From contig CM040440.1 in assembly GCA_022749755.1 (NCBI GenBank), positions 17,843,269-17,907,268 of the forward strand: DNA of 64,000 nt, written 5' to 3'. The stretch comes from Azadirachta indica. Taxonomy: Eukaryota; Streptophyta; Magnoliopsida; Sapindales; Meliaceae. A model generated the notes under the pieces. It was not told the origin of the DNA. It searched no databases and worked only from the letters and a program-made list of their open reading frames with translations. Shown here one piece after another: positions 25,601 to 38,599 of the stretch. The translations under genes were made by a program, and so were the position numbers. Positions within the stretch are counted from its first letter, which is position 1. Each line of letters opens with the position of its first letter.

Positions 25601-26931
25601 TTGGCCTTGGGACATCAAAGCCAGATACTCGAATAGCCAGGTTCTTTCTGCATTCCAGAACATCTTGCTCACTCATACCTTGAGAGGAACATAATGGAAT
25701 TTAGATGCAGGATTATCTAAAAGAAGCATTAGAGCAGTAATGTGACAACAAAACACACAACAGAAAGACAATGTTTAAGTACTGTAACAGCAACCCTAGA
25801 CTATATGGAGGATCACTTAAATTTGCATGCCATTTTATTCTATATAACCTTATAATGGTTTGCAATAGTGTATATATTAACATCCGTCAAAATAATATAA
25901 ACTTGAGTTTGCATAATGAAGACAAGCAATCCAACTTATGGATTCATTAGTTCTCCATAAGAAAAAAGTTTCTTTACAGAACACTCACTAAGCTACCAAT
26001 AGACTTCAGAAAATGCAGCCATGGAATTGGCACTGCATTCAATTGAAGATCTCTTCACTAAGAAAAACAGACGCCATCTTCCTCAAGTTCATTAATTGAA
26101 AATCCACAGCTCAATCTCCATAGTATCAAACAAAAATATAGAATACGCATCCTCCAACACAAACATAACTGTCTGCAAAACTGGAAATATATAGTACAAT
26201 AAAATCTTAGTCAATATTGCGAGCAGCAAAGAATATATAAACATCACAATTAGCGCTCATAATCACCCACGCTCATACACAAGCAAACCGATGAACTGCA
26301 TGCTCACTTATGAACATAATAAATAAATACCAGAAATGGAAGCATTTTCCTCGTAAAAATCCTTATTGAATGACTCATAATCGATAGAACTATGATCCAG
26401 CGCCGGAATGGGCTCAATTTTCTTCTTCTCAACCACCACAGGATTATCATCCGAATCGTACTCCAACATTCCCGCATCAACAGCTTTTGCTGCCGCGTAA
26501 ACCTCCTCATCCGAATCGTACCCTGCATGCAGCGCATCTGCTGCTAACGTGAGTCCCACGTCCTTCTTCGCTCTCAAAAAGCTTTCCATTGGATCATCCT
26601 CTTCATCATCTTTATACCTCTCTAGCTTCTCCTTCGGTTTGGGCGGTGGCGCAGCTTTCATCTCCTCATGTATACCTTCCATAAAGGCGTCCAGAGGGTC
26701 AATTTCATCATCTTCACCACCGTTGCCGTTGTCTTTATTGTCTTTGGAGTCCTTAGCGGTATCATTATCGTCGTAATCAATATTGTCAAGGTCGGTATCT
26801 TCATAATTATCGTGGCTATAGCGAGATGAAGTAGGGACGTATAGACGTTGCGGAGCTTGAGGTTGCTCGAAATTGTACGACGTTTGCCGGTTTATGTTGA
26901 ATCCTTCAAATCCAAACTTTCTCTTCGACAT
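22634..26931 (-). CDS. RH24: DEAD-box ATP-dependent RNA helicase 24 (RH24)
   Basis: Five exons on the minus strand: 26331-26931, 24450-25678, 23476-23515, 22791-23250 and 22634-22685, in phase, 793 residues. The N-terminal 200 residues are acidic and low in complexity (DDEIDPLDAFMEG). All helicase motifs are present in order: Q motif (TTIQCQ), I AKTGSGKT with Lys at about 278, Ia APTRELAH, Ib TPGR, II DEAD at about 382-385, III SAT at about 413-415, V ATDVAARGLD and VI HRIGRTGR at about 559-566. The C-terminus is Gly/Ser-rich with a duplicated 21-residue unit and a basic end (RHRPRERRRPSGWDR). The layout matches Arabidopsis RH24 (At2g47330) and the related human DDX42; a spliceosomal or RNP-remodelling role is inferred. 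A telo-box (26968-26975) lies just upstream of the start codon. Confidence 0.93.
22874..22999 (-). repeat. Tandem duplication of a 63-bp coding unit in RH24
   Basis: Two adjacent 63-bp units encode LPGFVSGGSIGGDIN twice, each followed by a different linker (KPQKS, RTQTT). The nucleotide copies are nearly identical over the shared part, so the duplication is recent or kept uniform by conversion. Confidence 0.9.
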
Positions 26932-27886
26932 TTCTAGTAGTTTGGTTAAGAGCAAAAAATAAAAAATAAACCCTAGATCAGATCACTGAAAACCCTGTTT
27001 ACAGAGTGTGGTTTTAATGATTTTAGGGATTAAAATAACGGAACGTTCAAATACTGAGCTAAGCTAAGGTTCAAAATACTGGGTTCCTTTTGTGTGGTTT
27101 TGTGAGTTGGGAGAGCAGAAAGACTTGCTAACGCTGAATTGAATGTCAACTTAGCTAAACGGGAGGAGGTCGCTGCTCGCTATGGTATTTTGGTCGCCGA
27201 CTTACGATGACCAACATCTCACGGGTCGGTCCATTTTTCTTATCAAGCCCAAAACTGCTAACGTTACTATTAAAGCCCAACATGACTGGGCCGTGCCTTG
27301 TACATTTGGGTTCACTATATGCAAATACTTTTCTGAAAACGCTCACATATGGGAATCTTCTCGGACCATTTATGTGATATGATGTGAAATTTTTTTAAAA
27401 AAAATTGATATGATGTGTGTCAAAAATATTTTATTCAAAGAGGACAATAATTTCAAATTCCTTAAAGATTGGACTATACCAGTTAGAATGACAGCTAGCT
27501 AACAACTTAATTGAAAACTATAAAAAATATATATACGTAATGAAGGGGCTACCCTACATTATCAGTAAGGCTTTGTGTTACATTTCATTTTTCTAGTAGC
27601 GTTACTGAGATATTGAATTTTTTAAGACAACGTTCCGTTGCCAATACGTCAATACGCGGTCAAACTTATTCTCTGTTAGGAAACCATATTTGCATAGTTG
27701 TGTTGAATTCTTGAAATCGGGAGAAATCAGCAGTTCTTATATTGACTTAAGTGGGGAGGGTCGCGAAAAACGCATGGGTGCCGTGCCGAAGGAGGGGGCG
27801 TTAGGTGACGTGAAGCCGCCCGGGATGGTTGATATCAGCGGCGCCTGACAGACAGCATGATACTTCTACGTGGGATGGGCATGGGG

Positions 27887-27963
27887 AAAACTAACATCAG
27901 AAATCATGGCATTAACAAACAACCAATAAGGACACTCAGAAAAACTAACATCAGAAATCATGG
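27887..27963. repeat. 23-bp perfect direct repeat
   Basis: AAAACTAACATCAGAAATCA followed by TGG occurs at 27887-27909 and again at 27941-27963, 54 bp apart, with no gene in between. Confidence 0.9.
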
Positions 27964-29228
27964 ACCAAAGTTTTATTTTTTAATAACATGTGATAATTTG
28001 TATTATGCACAACCAATGATACATTCTCAGATATATCCGCCCGCACAATATTGGTCCAAATTTTAGCTGAAAATTAAACAAGGCGACTAAACGTAAAATA
28101 GAAATTTCTACAAGAATAATTGATCGAAAGAAAATAAGGCAAGAGTCCCAATCTGCATAACCCACGAGTCGGTGGTTGCCTAGTTGGTATTGTCATCCGT
28201 TTTGTAGTAAACTAATGTTGTCACTGGCTACTCATGTTTGGATGTATTCATACCAAATTAAAGCTTACGTGGAAACTTGTTTCCGTATTTTGCCATCATG
28301 CTTCAATTAGCTTCCGACGATTTGTTTTCAAGTATCATCTTCGATGAATTAAAAGTCTTGCATTGGTGGCAGTTAGGTTTGAACTCTCTCAAGATTCATG
28401 GCTGCACCTCATGCCACGTGAATATCATGCACAATATAGTATTAGCAAAATGTTTCGTATATTTCTTAAATTTGTGTATTTTTTATTTTTTTACGCAATA
28501 ATAAATAAATTCTATTGTACTGAAACTAATTACACGTAAGTCACTACGGCCGCATATTCATTATTTGCCTTAATTGGAATATTCCTCGGATTGCCTGAGA
28601 TTGATTTTATGTTTATCCTAACTTAAAAACCTTATCTAAATAATACGACCAATCAAATCATGCCAAATTTCGAAGTATTACGTGGGCTCAGTTGGAGGGC
28701 ACGAATAAGGCGACAAGTTCTTTACTTGGCAATTTTACTTTATTTTCAATCGTCTGATTAATTTCTTTTCTGATTTGCAGTAAAAGTTTTGTTGGATGTA
28801 ACATGTGATGGCAGAGATCTTGGCTGTCTATGGAAGAAACTTATACTGGCACCTCAGCGTGTATCTTCTCACTCACCGCAGACACCTGAGCTCCTGAAAC
28901 AGCGACCACCTTTTTTTATTTTTTTTTTACCGTTAATTTGTTTTTTTCCGTTAACGGCGCACGTCTGCCATAATTAAAGAGCCTGTGCGCTTCTTTTCTC
29001 ACAACCAACGAAAAGCAAAATAATTAAAAAAAATCCCAAAAAAAAAAAAAAAAAAACAAACCAAATACTACAGACTAGTACTGTACCAAAAACTTCTATA
29101 GCTGAGGAAACAGAGTGAAGCCAACGACATCTCTGCAAGTCACCAGCAGTCACAGGCCTCTCTTTTTATCCATTTCTCTCGCTTTTAGCTTGACTTATTG
29201 AAAACTGAAACTAGGATTCAACCGAGCT

Positions 29229-29336
29229 ATGGCGGTTTTGACTTTGAGTCATTTTCTCGAGGTTCTGATTTTAATGACGATATCTTCGCCGTTGGATCCT
29301 CCTTCAGTGGCTGTTATATGCATATTGTGCTTATAG
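29229..29336 (+). other. Upstream ORF (35 codons) in the receptor-kinase leader
   Basis: An ATG in the presumed leader opens a 35-codon frame that starts MAVLTLSHFLEVLIL and ends at TAG, 112 bp before the main start codon. It is short and hydrophobic. A role in damping translation is inferred only from position. Confidence 0.4.
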
Positions 29337-29448
29337 TGTTGCGTTTATGTTTGGGTATTATGCGCATTTAGGAGTGATCTGATCTCGCCGTTGATATATT
29401 CGAAATCTTGCAGATCTAAAGCATTCGGGTTAATCAACGGCGTCGGTG

Positions 29449-32400
29449 ATGTCGGTGCTTACAGTTTTGAATACCACCGGTAATTTTAAATCTTATTTTG
29501 TTTTTCTATTTCATTTTATCTCTTAATTTGGGTTATTTCACTGTTTTATAATGTCGGTTTGGTAGCTGACAAAATGCTGGAAACAAAATCTGGTTAGACC
29601 CGCTGCTAAAACGACTACATTATAATTTGCTCAATCATGTTTAGTTTATAAGTTTAAGAGTAATTACTTTTCGTTTCCAAGTTCTTAACCTGTAAGATTT
29701 CCGAATTAGGAATATAATTTCTTTTTTCTTTCTGATCGTTTATCAGCAAATTTTGTTTTTGGATTTCGTAGGTGCAATGGCTTGATATGTCGTAGTGTCT
29801 TATAATTACTTTGAGCTTGATTTTTGGGTTATGTTTTTATTTTTAATCAAGGATTTTTGCCTGTTGATCTATTGTTTCTTCTTGTTGATTAAATTTGTTT
29901 TACCTAGTGTATTTTTTTCTGTTTGTTGGTGGAGAAACTTGGGTAGAATAAAAGACAGTATACTTCATCTTTATATTGTCTTAGAAGGTGGTGCAGTTTC
30001 ACTTCAATTAGTTAAACAAACTCATTTTACTTGTGTTTCTGTTTTCTGGGCCCTTAATTGTGAAATCTAAGGTCCAATATGCTAGTCTATTTTCGTTTGC
30101 ATTTAAACAGATGTTAGTTGTAGGTTATAAAAAATGATGCATAGAGATACATGCAAGCATACACTCACATACACGGACTTGAATTGCATTCACATAGAAT
30201 CATGCCAGGGGCAGGGGTGAGGGATATAATTATGAGCCCCTTAACAATGCACTTAAGTTGTATTTGTTATGTTATTTTTAGGTTCTTATATAGTCTAGGA
30301 AGTCAGATTAATGTTGCTTTCTACCAGCTATATTTCATGGTGTCGACTGAATCTTTTCCAAATATTGCAGGAGCATTTAAAAAGTTCCTATCGTTGCTGC
30401 CAGAAATTTTGGTCATTTTATGTAGTGTGGCTTTCATCAGTGATGCCAGATTAGCAGACAGTCTACTCAGAGAGAAATCAGTATCTCCATCTCGAGCACC
30501 TTTGGCTACACCAGCTATTCCTCATTTGCCCCTGCCAGCCAATGTGCCACTGTTTCAAAGATCACAGAGAAAACATTTGTCACCTCATGGTGTACCCACT
30601 CTTGCCATAGCACCAGCTCATCCTCCTTTCTTTGGGCCCCTGGTTACTTATGGTCAACCCCCTTCGAGTTCAAGTTTGTCAAAACCATCAATGAAGAGGA
30701 GTGCATTAGTGCCTCCCAGTGCTGGGTTGGAAAATATTTCCCCATCACAGTTCAGTACTGGTGCAATTCCTACTGGTTTACCTCAGCCTCCTTTATCTCC
30801 TGACACCTCCAGTAAGATGTATTCTAAGCAATAGTTTGTCTGTTTCTTTTACTTTTTGGTGTTTCTATCAGTTGTTTTGCAACTCAACCATTGAAGAAAA
30901 ATTGCAACTATTGTCTGTTATATCACATTCTTTATTGAAAAAAATCGTATAAACTATTAATAAAGGGCATAGTGACCCACTGAACATCCTGCTTCAGTAT
31001 TAATACTCATATTTACCATCCAAATCCATATTTTTGCTGGGTCGTATTTGTTCATGTTGGTCTTTAATTCTCATTCTGTCAGATTGCTGCAAACCTGATA
31101 CGGTGTTGAAACGAGCGGTTCATGGTTGCCACTGTGTGTATCCGATAAAGCTTGACCTTCTACTCTTAAATGTCTCACAGAACCCTAATTGGAATCTTTT
31201 TTTAGAAGAATTGGCATCACAGCTCAGTTTGCGAGTTTCTCAAATCGAGCTTATCAACTTTTATGTACTCAGCCTATCAAAATTGAACATATCAATGGAT
31301 ATTACTCCACATACAGGAAGCAGCTTTTCTTCCAGTGATGCATCTGCAATAAATTCTTCGCTTGCCACACATAGGGTTCATTTTGATTCTGTGTTAGTGG
31401 GTGATTACAAACTCCTTAATTTTACCTGGTTTGAGCCTCCTGCACCTTCTCAAGGTAAGATTTTGGTCTTATCATGAATGTTTGCCATGCTTTACTTTTA
31501 TCTTTTTTTGTTGATACAATTACATATACATTTTGTAGTTTACGGTTTCTAATTTTGTATAGATTTTTTTAAAATTTTTGTTCAATTTATCATGTATAGG
31601 AATTATATTTTGCTTTTGCAATATTGTGGCAAGAAGAGTAATTTTCCTTCTTTTTTGCTTTATTCGGCTAAGTGAATGTGCCACACGCATGGAATTGGGT
31701 TCAGAATCAGCTGTTTTAATTTATAAGACCAATTTTGGCTGTATACACCTGACACCTCTAAGAAACTGTTCTTGTTTAAAGAAGGCAAATGATGAGTTTG
31801 CATGTAAATGCGTTAAGTTATTTGATGAAGAAAATACAAAAGGAGGAATAGAAGATAAATTTTGTTCTCAGGCTGCAGTTTTATACCCTTAAAAAACTGT
31901 ATGATAACGACCTGCATTTGGCTTGGGCTTATCCTCTTCAGATATTAGATGCAGCTAGAGGTCTTGAATATATCCAACATTGTTAGTGAATTTTAAATCG
32001 ATTCACTTAGACATAAACATAGCACTGGTTTTTTTTTTTTTTTTACGGATTCTGTCAAAATCATGACAGGAAGAAGCTGCTACACAATACAACAACATAA
32101 TTGATGTTGAATAGTTTTCACGTTTTCAATGCAATGAAAGGTACTGATACAGTTTATGGCTTTAAAATTTCGAGTTGAATCCAACATTACCTATTTGGAA
32201 AAAGAAAGGAAAGGAGAAGAAGAGTTGAATCAGGTTGAGGTAGTTTGAGATAAATTATGTGTGTGTGCATGCAAATGCATGTACTTAGAAGACCTTTGTA
32301 AAACGCTTGTATCTGATGACTCCTTTGCTTTGATGTTATTTATTTATTTATTTTTATGTGGATTAAGTGGATGCTTTATTGATGTTAATCTTGCTATATT

Positions 32401-34946
32401 CGTATTGATAAAGCATAGTAAAGTTTTTCATTTGGTATGCAGCTCCTCTTGTTGGGTCATCACCTATGAAAACACCAATATATCAAGCCTCACCTTCTTC
32501 ATCATTCAGTGCCTCAAACAAAGGGAAACATTCCAATTTGATTCTTATATTTGGTATTGGTGCTGGCTTACTGATCATTGCCATCATATCTGTGCTTATT
32601 ATTTGTTCATGTGCTTACCGTCATGGGAAGAGTAAAGCTGCTCCTAAAGAAATTGGTATGCATCTTAATATTAGGTCCTTACATTTTTGTGCAATCTGTC
32701 TGGTTTAATATGTTGATAGGTTTTACCATACAACTGATAAAATTATGGACTAACTTTTAATAGCACATCTTTATAGCCTGTGGTGGTAAACCAATGAATC
32801 CGAAAGGAGAACTTTCACTTTACAGCTTTATAAAATGGGCTGCCAGTTTGCATTCCTTGGCATAACTGTGTATAATAGCATCCAAGAAAAGAATGCCTCA
32901 TAATATCTTCATTATAAAACAAATTGATTTTCTTTTAAATGCAGACAGCACTTACGAGAGTTCTGGAAACAATATTCTTTAGAAATGTGGTGGGGCTTGT
33001 ATTAGATTGCAATTTGAAGCAATATGTTTCATATACCTGAACAAATAAACAGTGTTTCTTCGTTCAGCCACTGTAGCTTTTCACAAATTTCTGATTGGCG
33101 CCTTTGAAATTTAAATGTGCTGTAACTCTATCTGTAGTATATTACTTCATAACACTTACAAAAGTAAGAACACCACACCAGTTGGTGATAAAAATTTATT
33201 GTCCTCAATGAAAGCGGAGTAGACTAGAAACACCATCCCTGAACAAAAGAAATGATTGGTATTTCATAAGTCTGTCTTGTGTTATTTTTCTTTTTTCCTA
33301 AATTGCTGGTTGTAAGCCTGCATCAAGGAGGTTTGGGTATGATTATTTGAGGTTACACCTGACATTCATGAGCTAATTGACAAAACATGATTCTTCATAG
33401 TTCAGATAAAACTATTTTAATTGTCATTTGTGTTAATTTTCATCTCATCTTCTTTTTCAGCAAAGCCGCGAAGTGTGGATGCAGTTCCTGCAGCAGGATC
33501 TCTTCCGCATCCTACCAGTACACGATTTCTGGCCTACGAAGAACTTAAAGAAGCGACAAATAATTTTGAACCTGCGAGCTTACTAGGTGAGGGTGGGTTT
33601 GGTAGAGTTTTCAAGGGTGTCTTGAGTGATGGTACTGCTGTGGCAATCAAAAGGCTTACTAGTGGAGGTCAACAAGGGGATAAAGAGTTCTTGGTGGAAG
33701 TCGAGATGCTTAGCAGGTTGCATCACCGCAATCTTGTGAAACTTGTGGGTTACTATAGCAGTCGTGACTCATCACAACATCTGCTTTGTTATGAGCTTGT
33801 TCCCAATGGGAGCTTAGAGGGTTGGCTCCATGGTAAATAGCTTGATGTTATGCTTTTAACTGGAGTTTATCTTTCCAGGATATTAGCATTTATTAGAGAA
33901 ACACAAGATTTAAATGCTTTTAGTACATCTTTTAGCTGACACACAGTCTACAATGGTTGTCAGGTCCATTGGGAGTAAATTGTCCCCTGGACTGGGACAC
34001 CAGAATGAAGATTGCACTTGATGCTGCAAGAGGACTTGCCTACCTGCACGAGGACTCACAGCCATGTGTTATTCACAGAGATTTCAAGGCATCCAATATA
34101 TTGCTTGAGAATAACTTTCATGCCAAAGTTGCTGATTTTGGCCTCGCTAAACAGGCACCTGAAGGCAGGACAAATTACCTATCTACTCGAGTGATGGGCA
34201 CATTTGGGTTGGTTTCTTTCGCCAGTCTTCTTGGATTTTTAATTTCTTTGACAAATCTGCCCACTAAGGCCAAATGAAATTTGTTGATAGGTATGTAGCC
34301 CCGGAATATGCTATGACTGGACATCTACTGGTGAAAAGTGATGTTTACAGCTATGGAGTTGTCCTTCTAGAGTTGCTGACTGGAAGAAAGCCGGTAGATA
34401 TGTCACAACCTTCTGGACAGGAGAACCTCGTCACTTGGGTTAGTAGCAACACCCAGAACAATTTTCTGTCTCTCATATTATATACCATTTTATTTGTCAA
34501 TTCAAATGTTGGCTTTCACATAATTCATAGTCTTGACAAGAGGTAAAACTAGTGGACTATAATTTCAGGCCAGGCCAATTCTTAGAGACAAAGATCGGCT
34601 GGAAGAGCTAGCTGATCCAAGGCTCGGTGGAAAATACCCAAAGGAAGATTTTGTACGGGTTTGTACAATTGCGGCTGCTTGTGTTGCACCTGAGGCGAGC
34701 CAAAGGCCCACAATGGGTGAAGTGGTGCAGTCACTTAAAATGGTACAGCGCGTCACAGAGTATCAGGATCCTACATTAACCTCCACCAATAATCGGACCA
34801 ATCTGAGACAGTCATCTACTACTTTTGACTCTGATGGGACATCTTCAATGTTCTCTTCTGGTCCTTACTCTGGTCTAAGTGCCTTTGATAACGATAACGT
34901 ATCTCGGACAGCTGTTTTCTCTGAAGATCTTCACGAAGGACGATAA
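29449..34946 (+). CDS. ALE2-like receptor serine/threonine kinase
   Basis: Eight exons join in phase into 732 residues: 29449-29479, 30371-30811, 31083-31454, 32443-32655, 33461-33832, 33964-34207, 34291-34438 and 34569-34946. The short first exon ([11 protein letters not shown]) joins a hydrophobic signal segment ([20 protein letters not shown]). A Pro/Ser-rich stretch and a Cys-containing ectodomain ([24 protein letters not shown]) follow, then a membrane helix at about 313-338. The kinase has GEGGFG, Lys416 (VAIKRL), HRD with Asp516 (HRDFKASN), DFG with Asp534, and APE, so it should be active. The tail is Ser/Thr-rich. The ectodomain and the [15 protein letters not shown] block resemble ALE2 (At2g20300) and At4g02010. 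ALE2 acts in epidermal and cuticle development; the same role here is not proven. The first exon is placed by phase and is the least certain part. Confidence 0.88.
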
Positions 34947-36268
34947 ACACTTGACAAGTAAGTTAACCAGAAAGCTTAAAAACCATAGTGCGAGGGATCC
35001 CCCCAAATCAAAGGATGCATAGGATTTTATTCTGAAATTTCACAGTTCTGTAATTGTCACGGTTGGAATGGGGACAATTGATGCTCCTTTGTTAATAACT
35101 ATTGGAGAACCCCGTTCAGTTTTCCCCCAGACAGCGGGTCTTTGCATGTCGGATGGAATTTTGTATATATCTCTTGTAGCTTGTGTTATCGGATCGGCTT
35201 TTGCGGGATGCTATTGAATTTTTTATTTTTCTGTTTCATATTCTCATCTTATTATAAAATTTCTGTAGTAATTGTTGTGTTATTGGTCTTGGCCATTTCC
35301 CAACATTTCGACTTTTTCTATTTGTTTCACTATATTAATCATTAAACGTTTACAATCTAATGGTATAATTTAGTTAGGGTTTAGTTACTCGTTTTAGAGA
35401 AAAGTTGTATTTCTATACTTGTAATTTTGTCCGAGTGAATTTCATTTTCAGAATTCTTCTTGAGAACTTCTTGTTACTGTAGTCTTTACTTTTCATATTT
35501 TATGAATCTATAAAAATGACCCAATATATGTGTATATATATGATGATTTAAAGGATTATTTTAGAAATTTTAATATTTAATATTTTGGTAATATTTTTTC
35601 GGAAAAAGAATAAATCCTTACGGAAAAAAATTGACTTTGCTATTTTCAGTGTGTATATATAGTTTGTTATTTTTCAGCCCACGCATGATTGTAGCTGTTT
35701 ATAGTTTTTTCTTAGAATTATTATACAAGTATCTTCGTAAGATAATTATCTCCGAAAAATTACGAATAAGATAAATTCCGTTGGCTAGATCACTTATCTC
35801 GTAAATAAGGATTAGAATGCAGTAAAATTAAGTGCTAAAAGAAGAAAAAAATCAGGTGATTTTAATATATAGTATTTTTAATATATTTAAGAAATAATGA
35901 CGGTGTAAAGAAAATTAAACTTAAAATTTACTTTTAGATATCACCATTAGATTAAACTAGTCAAAATTTAATATTAAAAAATAGATTCATGTGATTGACA
36001 TGGGAATCAATGGCTGGTTGGGGATGGAGAATGAATGGCAGTCACTCCACATGGAATCCAACGGAAGGATTTCCTGCGGTTGTTACGGTAGCTTGACCGG
36101 GTCAAGTTGCTGTAAACAGAAAACCTGGAAACCTCCAGGTACCCATTTTGGTAACCTGTTTATGTATATAAACCCACCGTTGGTAGCTTTCATTTCATCA
36201 AGCAGCGTCTCTCCTCTTCTAATTCTTCTTCTTCTGTTTTTTCCTCCCGACCAAGAGAAGTAAAAGCA
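34947..36268. other. Intergenic: kinase 3' UTR and PMEI promoter
   Basis: AT-rich, no coding sequence supported. The PMEI core promoter is at its right end. Confidence 0.5.
36165..36172 (+). promoter_or_regulatory. TATA box of the PMEI gene
   Basis: TATATAAA lies 104 bp before the ATG, with a CT-rich leader (36195-36250) after it. Spacing suggests transcription starts near 36200. Confidence 0.65.
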
Positions 36269-36898
36269 ATGGCGTTCAACAAGTCCATCATCTTCGTCAT
36301 TGCTTTGTCCTCTCTCTTGGCATTATCAGATGTTGAAGCCACTTCGAGGTCCCCAGTTGAAGAAGTAGCTCCAGCTCCCGCGGTTGAAAGCACTTTTTAT
36401 AGGATCCTGGCTGAAGCAGAAGCTCCAAGTGCATTTCGTTTAGAAGACTTCTGTTTCCACACTGAATTCCCTTCCGAATGCGTGTCCACAACACGTCCAC
36501 TCATTAACGGTCATATCAACGCTTTCACAATCCTGGAAGCGGGATTAAAGGCTCTGGCTGAACGCACTCAGAAAGCGACTGCAGATGTCGAAAAACTGAG
36601 AAAGAAGGACAAGAAAAGTGAAAAATCAAAGGAACTTGCAGTATGCATTGCTTATTATAACATCGTGTCAAACAGCATCAAGAGAGCTCAGGCGGCAATT
36701 CCCGCAAAGGACTTCGACAATTTGGAATACGAGCTTGACTATCAGGTGTCTTCTATTCGTAATTGTGAAACAATGGTTGCAGGATCAGAACTTGGGCAGT
36801 CCGACACTCCAATGGATGAACTCAATCTATCCCTCACTATGGTGGCTAAAAACAACTTGGGCATTGGTAATAATCTCATGAATCCCGAGAGACCTTGA
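36269..36898 (+). CDS. Secreted plant invertase/pectin methylesterase inhibitor (PMEI domain)
   Basis: Intronless, 209 residues. Residues 1-24 are a signal peptide (MAFNKSIIFVIALSSLLALS). A short Ala/Pro/Glu linker follows, then a four-helix PMEI domain with the four expected cysteines at 62, 71, 126 and 166 (FCFHTEFPSEC, ELAVC, IRNC). The C-terminal helix ends in NLSLTMVAKNNLGIGNNL, typical of the family. These proteins act in the cell wall and inhibit either pectin methylesterases or invertases; the sequence does not decide which. A Lys-rich loop (RKKDKKSEKSK, about 111-121) is longer than in many members. Confidence 0.88.
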   Translation: MAFNKSIIFVIALSSLLALSDVEATSRSPVEEVAPAPAVESTFYRILAEAEAPSAFRLEDFCFHTEFPSECVSTTRPLINGHINAFTILEAGLKALAERTQKATADVEKLRKKDKKSEKSKELAVCIAYYNIVSNSIKRAQAAIPAKDFDNLEYELDYQVSSIRNCETMVAGSELGQSDTPMDELNLSLTMVAKNNLGIGNNLMNPERP

Positions 36899-38599
36899 AG
36901 AGGACAGTCAGTCTGCTTAGTTCATTGTTGCGTTTGCATGCCTTTTTTTTTTTCTTTGGTAATTCAATTCCATCGTTTTAAGTCTTCTGCTGTATAATCC
37001 ATGCAACACAACAATTTATTATTTTTAATGGAGGAAAAAACTGTCCAGTCCATTCATCGAGACGTTAATAAAATATTGAATTCAATTTATTAAAAATATT
37101 TTTAATTTATCTATTAGTTTTTCGTATTTCTTTCCTTTTTTTTTTTTTATTTATCGAGCAGATTGCCCAACACGCGGGCGCAGAATTTCCAATTTTTCTC
37201 AATTGCCCTTAAAAATAATAAAATAAAGAACTAACAAATAAATAAATAAAAGCACATCCTGTTACTTATCCTCAGTACAAGCCATAATTGTCTACAAAAT
37301 AATCATTTACATTATATGATTGTAAAAGGTCAATGGATAATAACGCATTAATAACAACATGCATATAAAATATACTAATGCCATTTTGGAAAATTATAGG
37401 ACTACTCACAAAAATAAGATTCAAAGTTTTGTACTTGGGTTCAAATTGTATTTGTATAATTCTTGTCATTTTATTACACGAATTTAATTAATGTGGTGAC
37501 CATATACATAAAATATCATATCCCATTTATGAGTTAAATTTTCATGTCAATTAACTATTTAAATAATTAAATAGTGTTAACTAATTTATAATTTAATAAA
37601 ATTGTTTTATATTTTTCACATTTTAAAAAGTGTTCAATTATATTTAAAATAAAAATTTAACATTCATACTATCATAAATATTTTTTTTATATATATTAAA
37701 ATATATAAACAATTTATTAAACGGATGACTTGTTTATAATCTTTTTCATAATCGAGTCGGGTTATAGTTTTAAATTATTAAAATAATTATTAAATCAACC
37801 AAGTTTTGGTTAATTCATGATATATTACATTTTTATTTGTCATGACACGAATATGATATGTCAAGTCAAATTGTCATCTCTATATATATATATATAATTA
37901 TTATTTTAAAATAATTATTCATAATTATTATCCTAAATATTTTAATTTGTATTCTAAAATTTTTATCCTAACGATATAAAAGTTAATATATCATTTCATA
38001 TGTTACTTAGTATCCAATTAAAAGAGTAATACTTGTATCTAAATGATTATAACTTACTTTCTATATTACTTAACTGGAAATTGGAAGATACAAGTTGATA
38101 GCACGGCATCATCCGAAATCATTATATTATTAGTAATATTAGTTAAATAAAATACGGTCTCCAGTTGAACGTTAATAGATAAATTATGTAAAAGTTATAA
38201 AAATTTAAGAAGACATATAACTTTACTTCTTTAACCGTAATATTATTAGATATTTGGGATGTATCATAAATTTATGTATAATTTTAATGTATGATTAGTA
38301 GATATATTTGTAATTTTGTACCTAAAAAACGATAATTTGGATAGATCGGGGGGAAAAAACAAATGCACAAAACGTTTGCGACCATATAAGCTGCATGGTT
38401 CAAGAGGGCCCACGTGAATGTCATATTTGGGGAAAAAATCAATAAATAATTGCAATCCAACACGTGACACGCCACACGGGTAAAGAATAAGAGACGAAGC
38501 CTCTAACGTGAACACACGGGTGCGCAAGATCTAAACCTGCGCACACACTTGCAGCATAACGGTGTAGAAGAGGAAGGAAATAAAAGGCAAACAAGGCAA
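36899..38599. other. AT-rich intergenic region
   Basis: Very AT-rich, with a short TA run near 37880. No gene or transposon end recognised. Confidence 0.5.

Larger units (their letters stand above)
26932..29448. other. Divergent promoter region between RH24 and the receptor kinase
   Basis: Holds the RH24 leader, long AT-rich spacer, a short GC-rich island (about 27755-27850), a 23-bp direct repeat and the kinase leader from about 29100. No gene is supported. Confidence 0.5.

Noticed and set aside
28165..28400. Possible tRNA or SINE: an A-box-like TTGCCTAGTTGGTA and a GGTTTGAACTC further on
   Set aside because: The two boxes are about 200 bp apart and no tRNA fold, A tail or target duplication could be seen.
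31578..31892. 104-codon ORF inside the third kinase intron
   Set aside because: No similarity to any family I know and no splice or promoter signal; chance frame in an intron.
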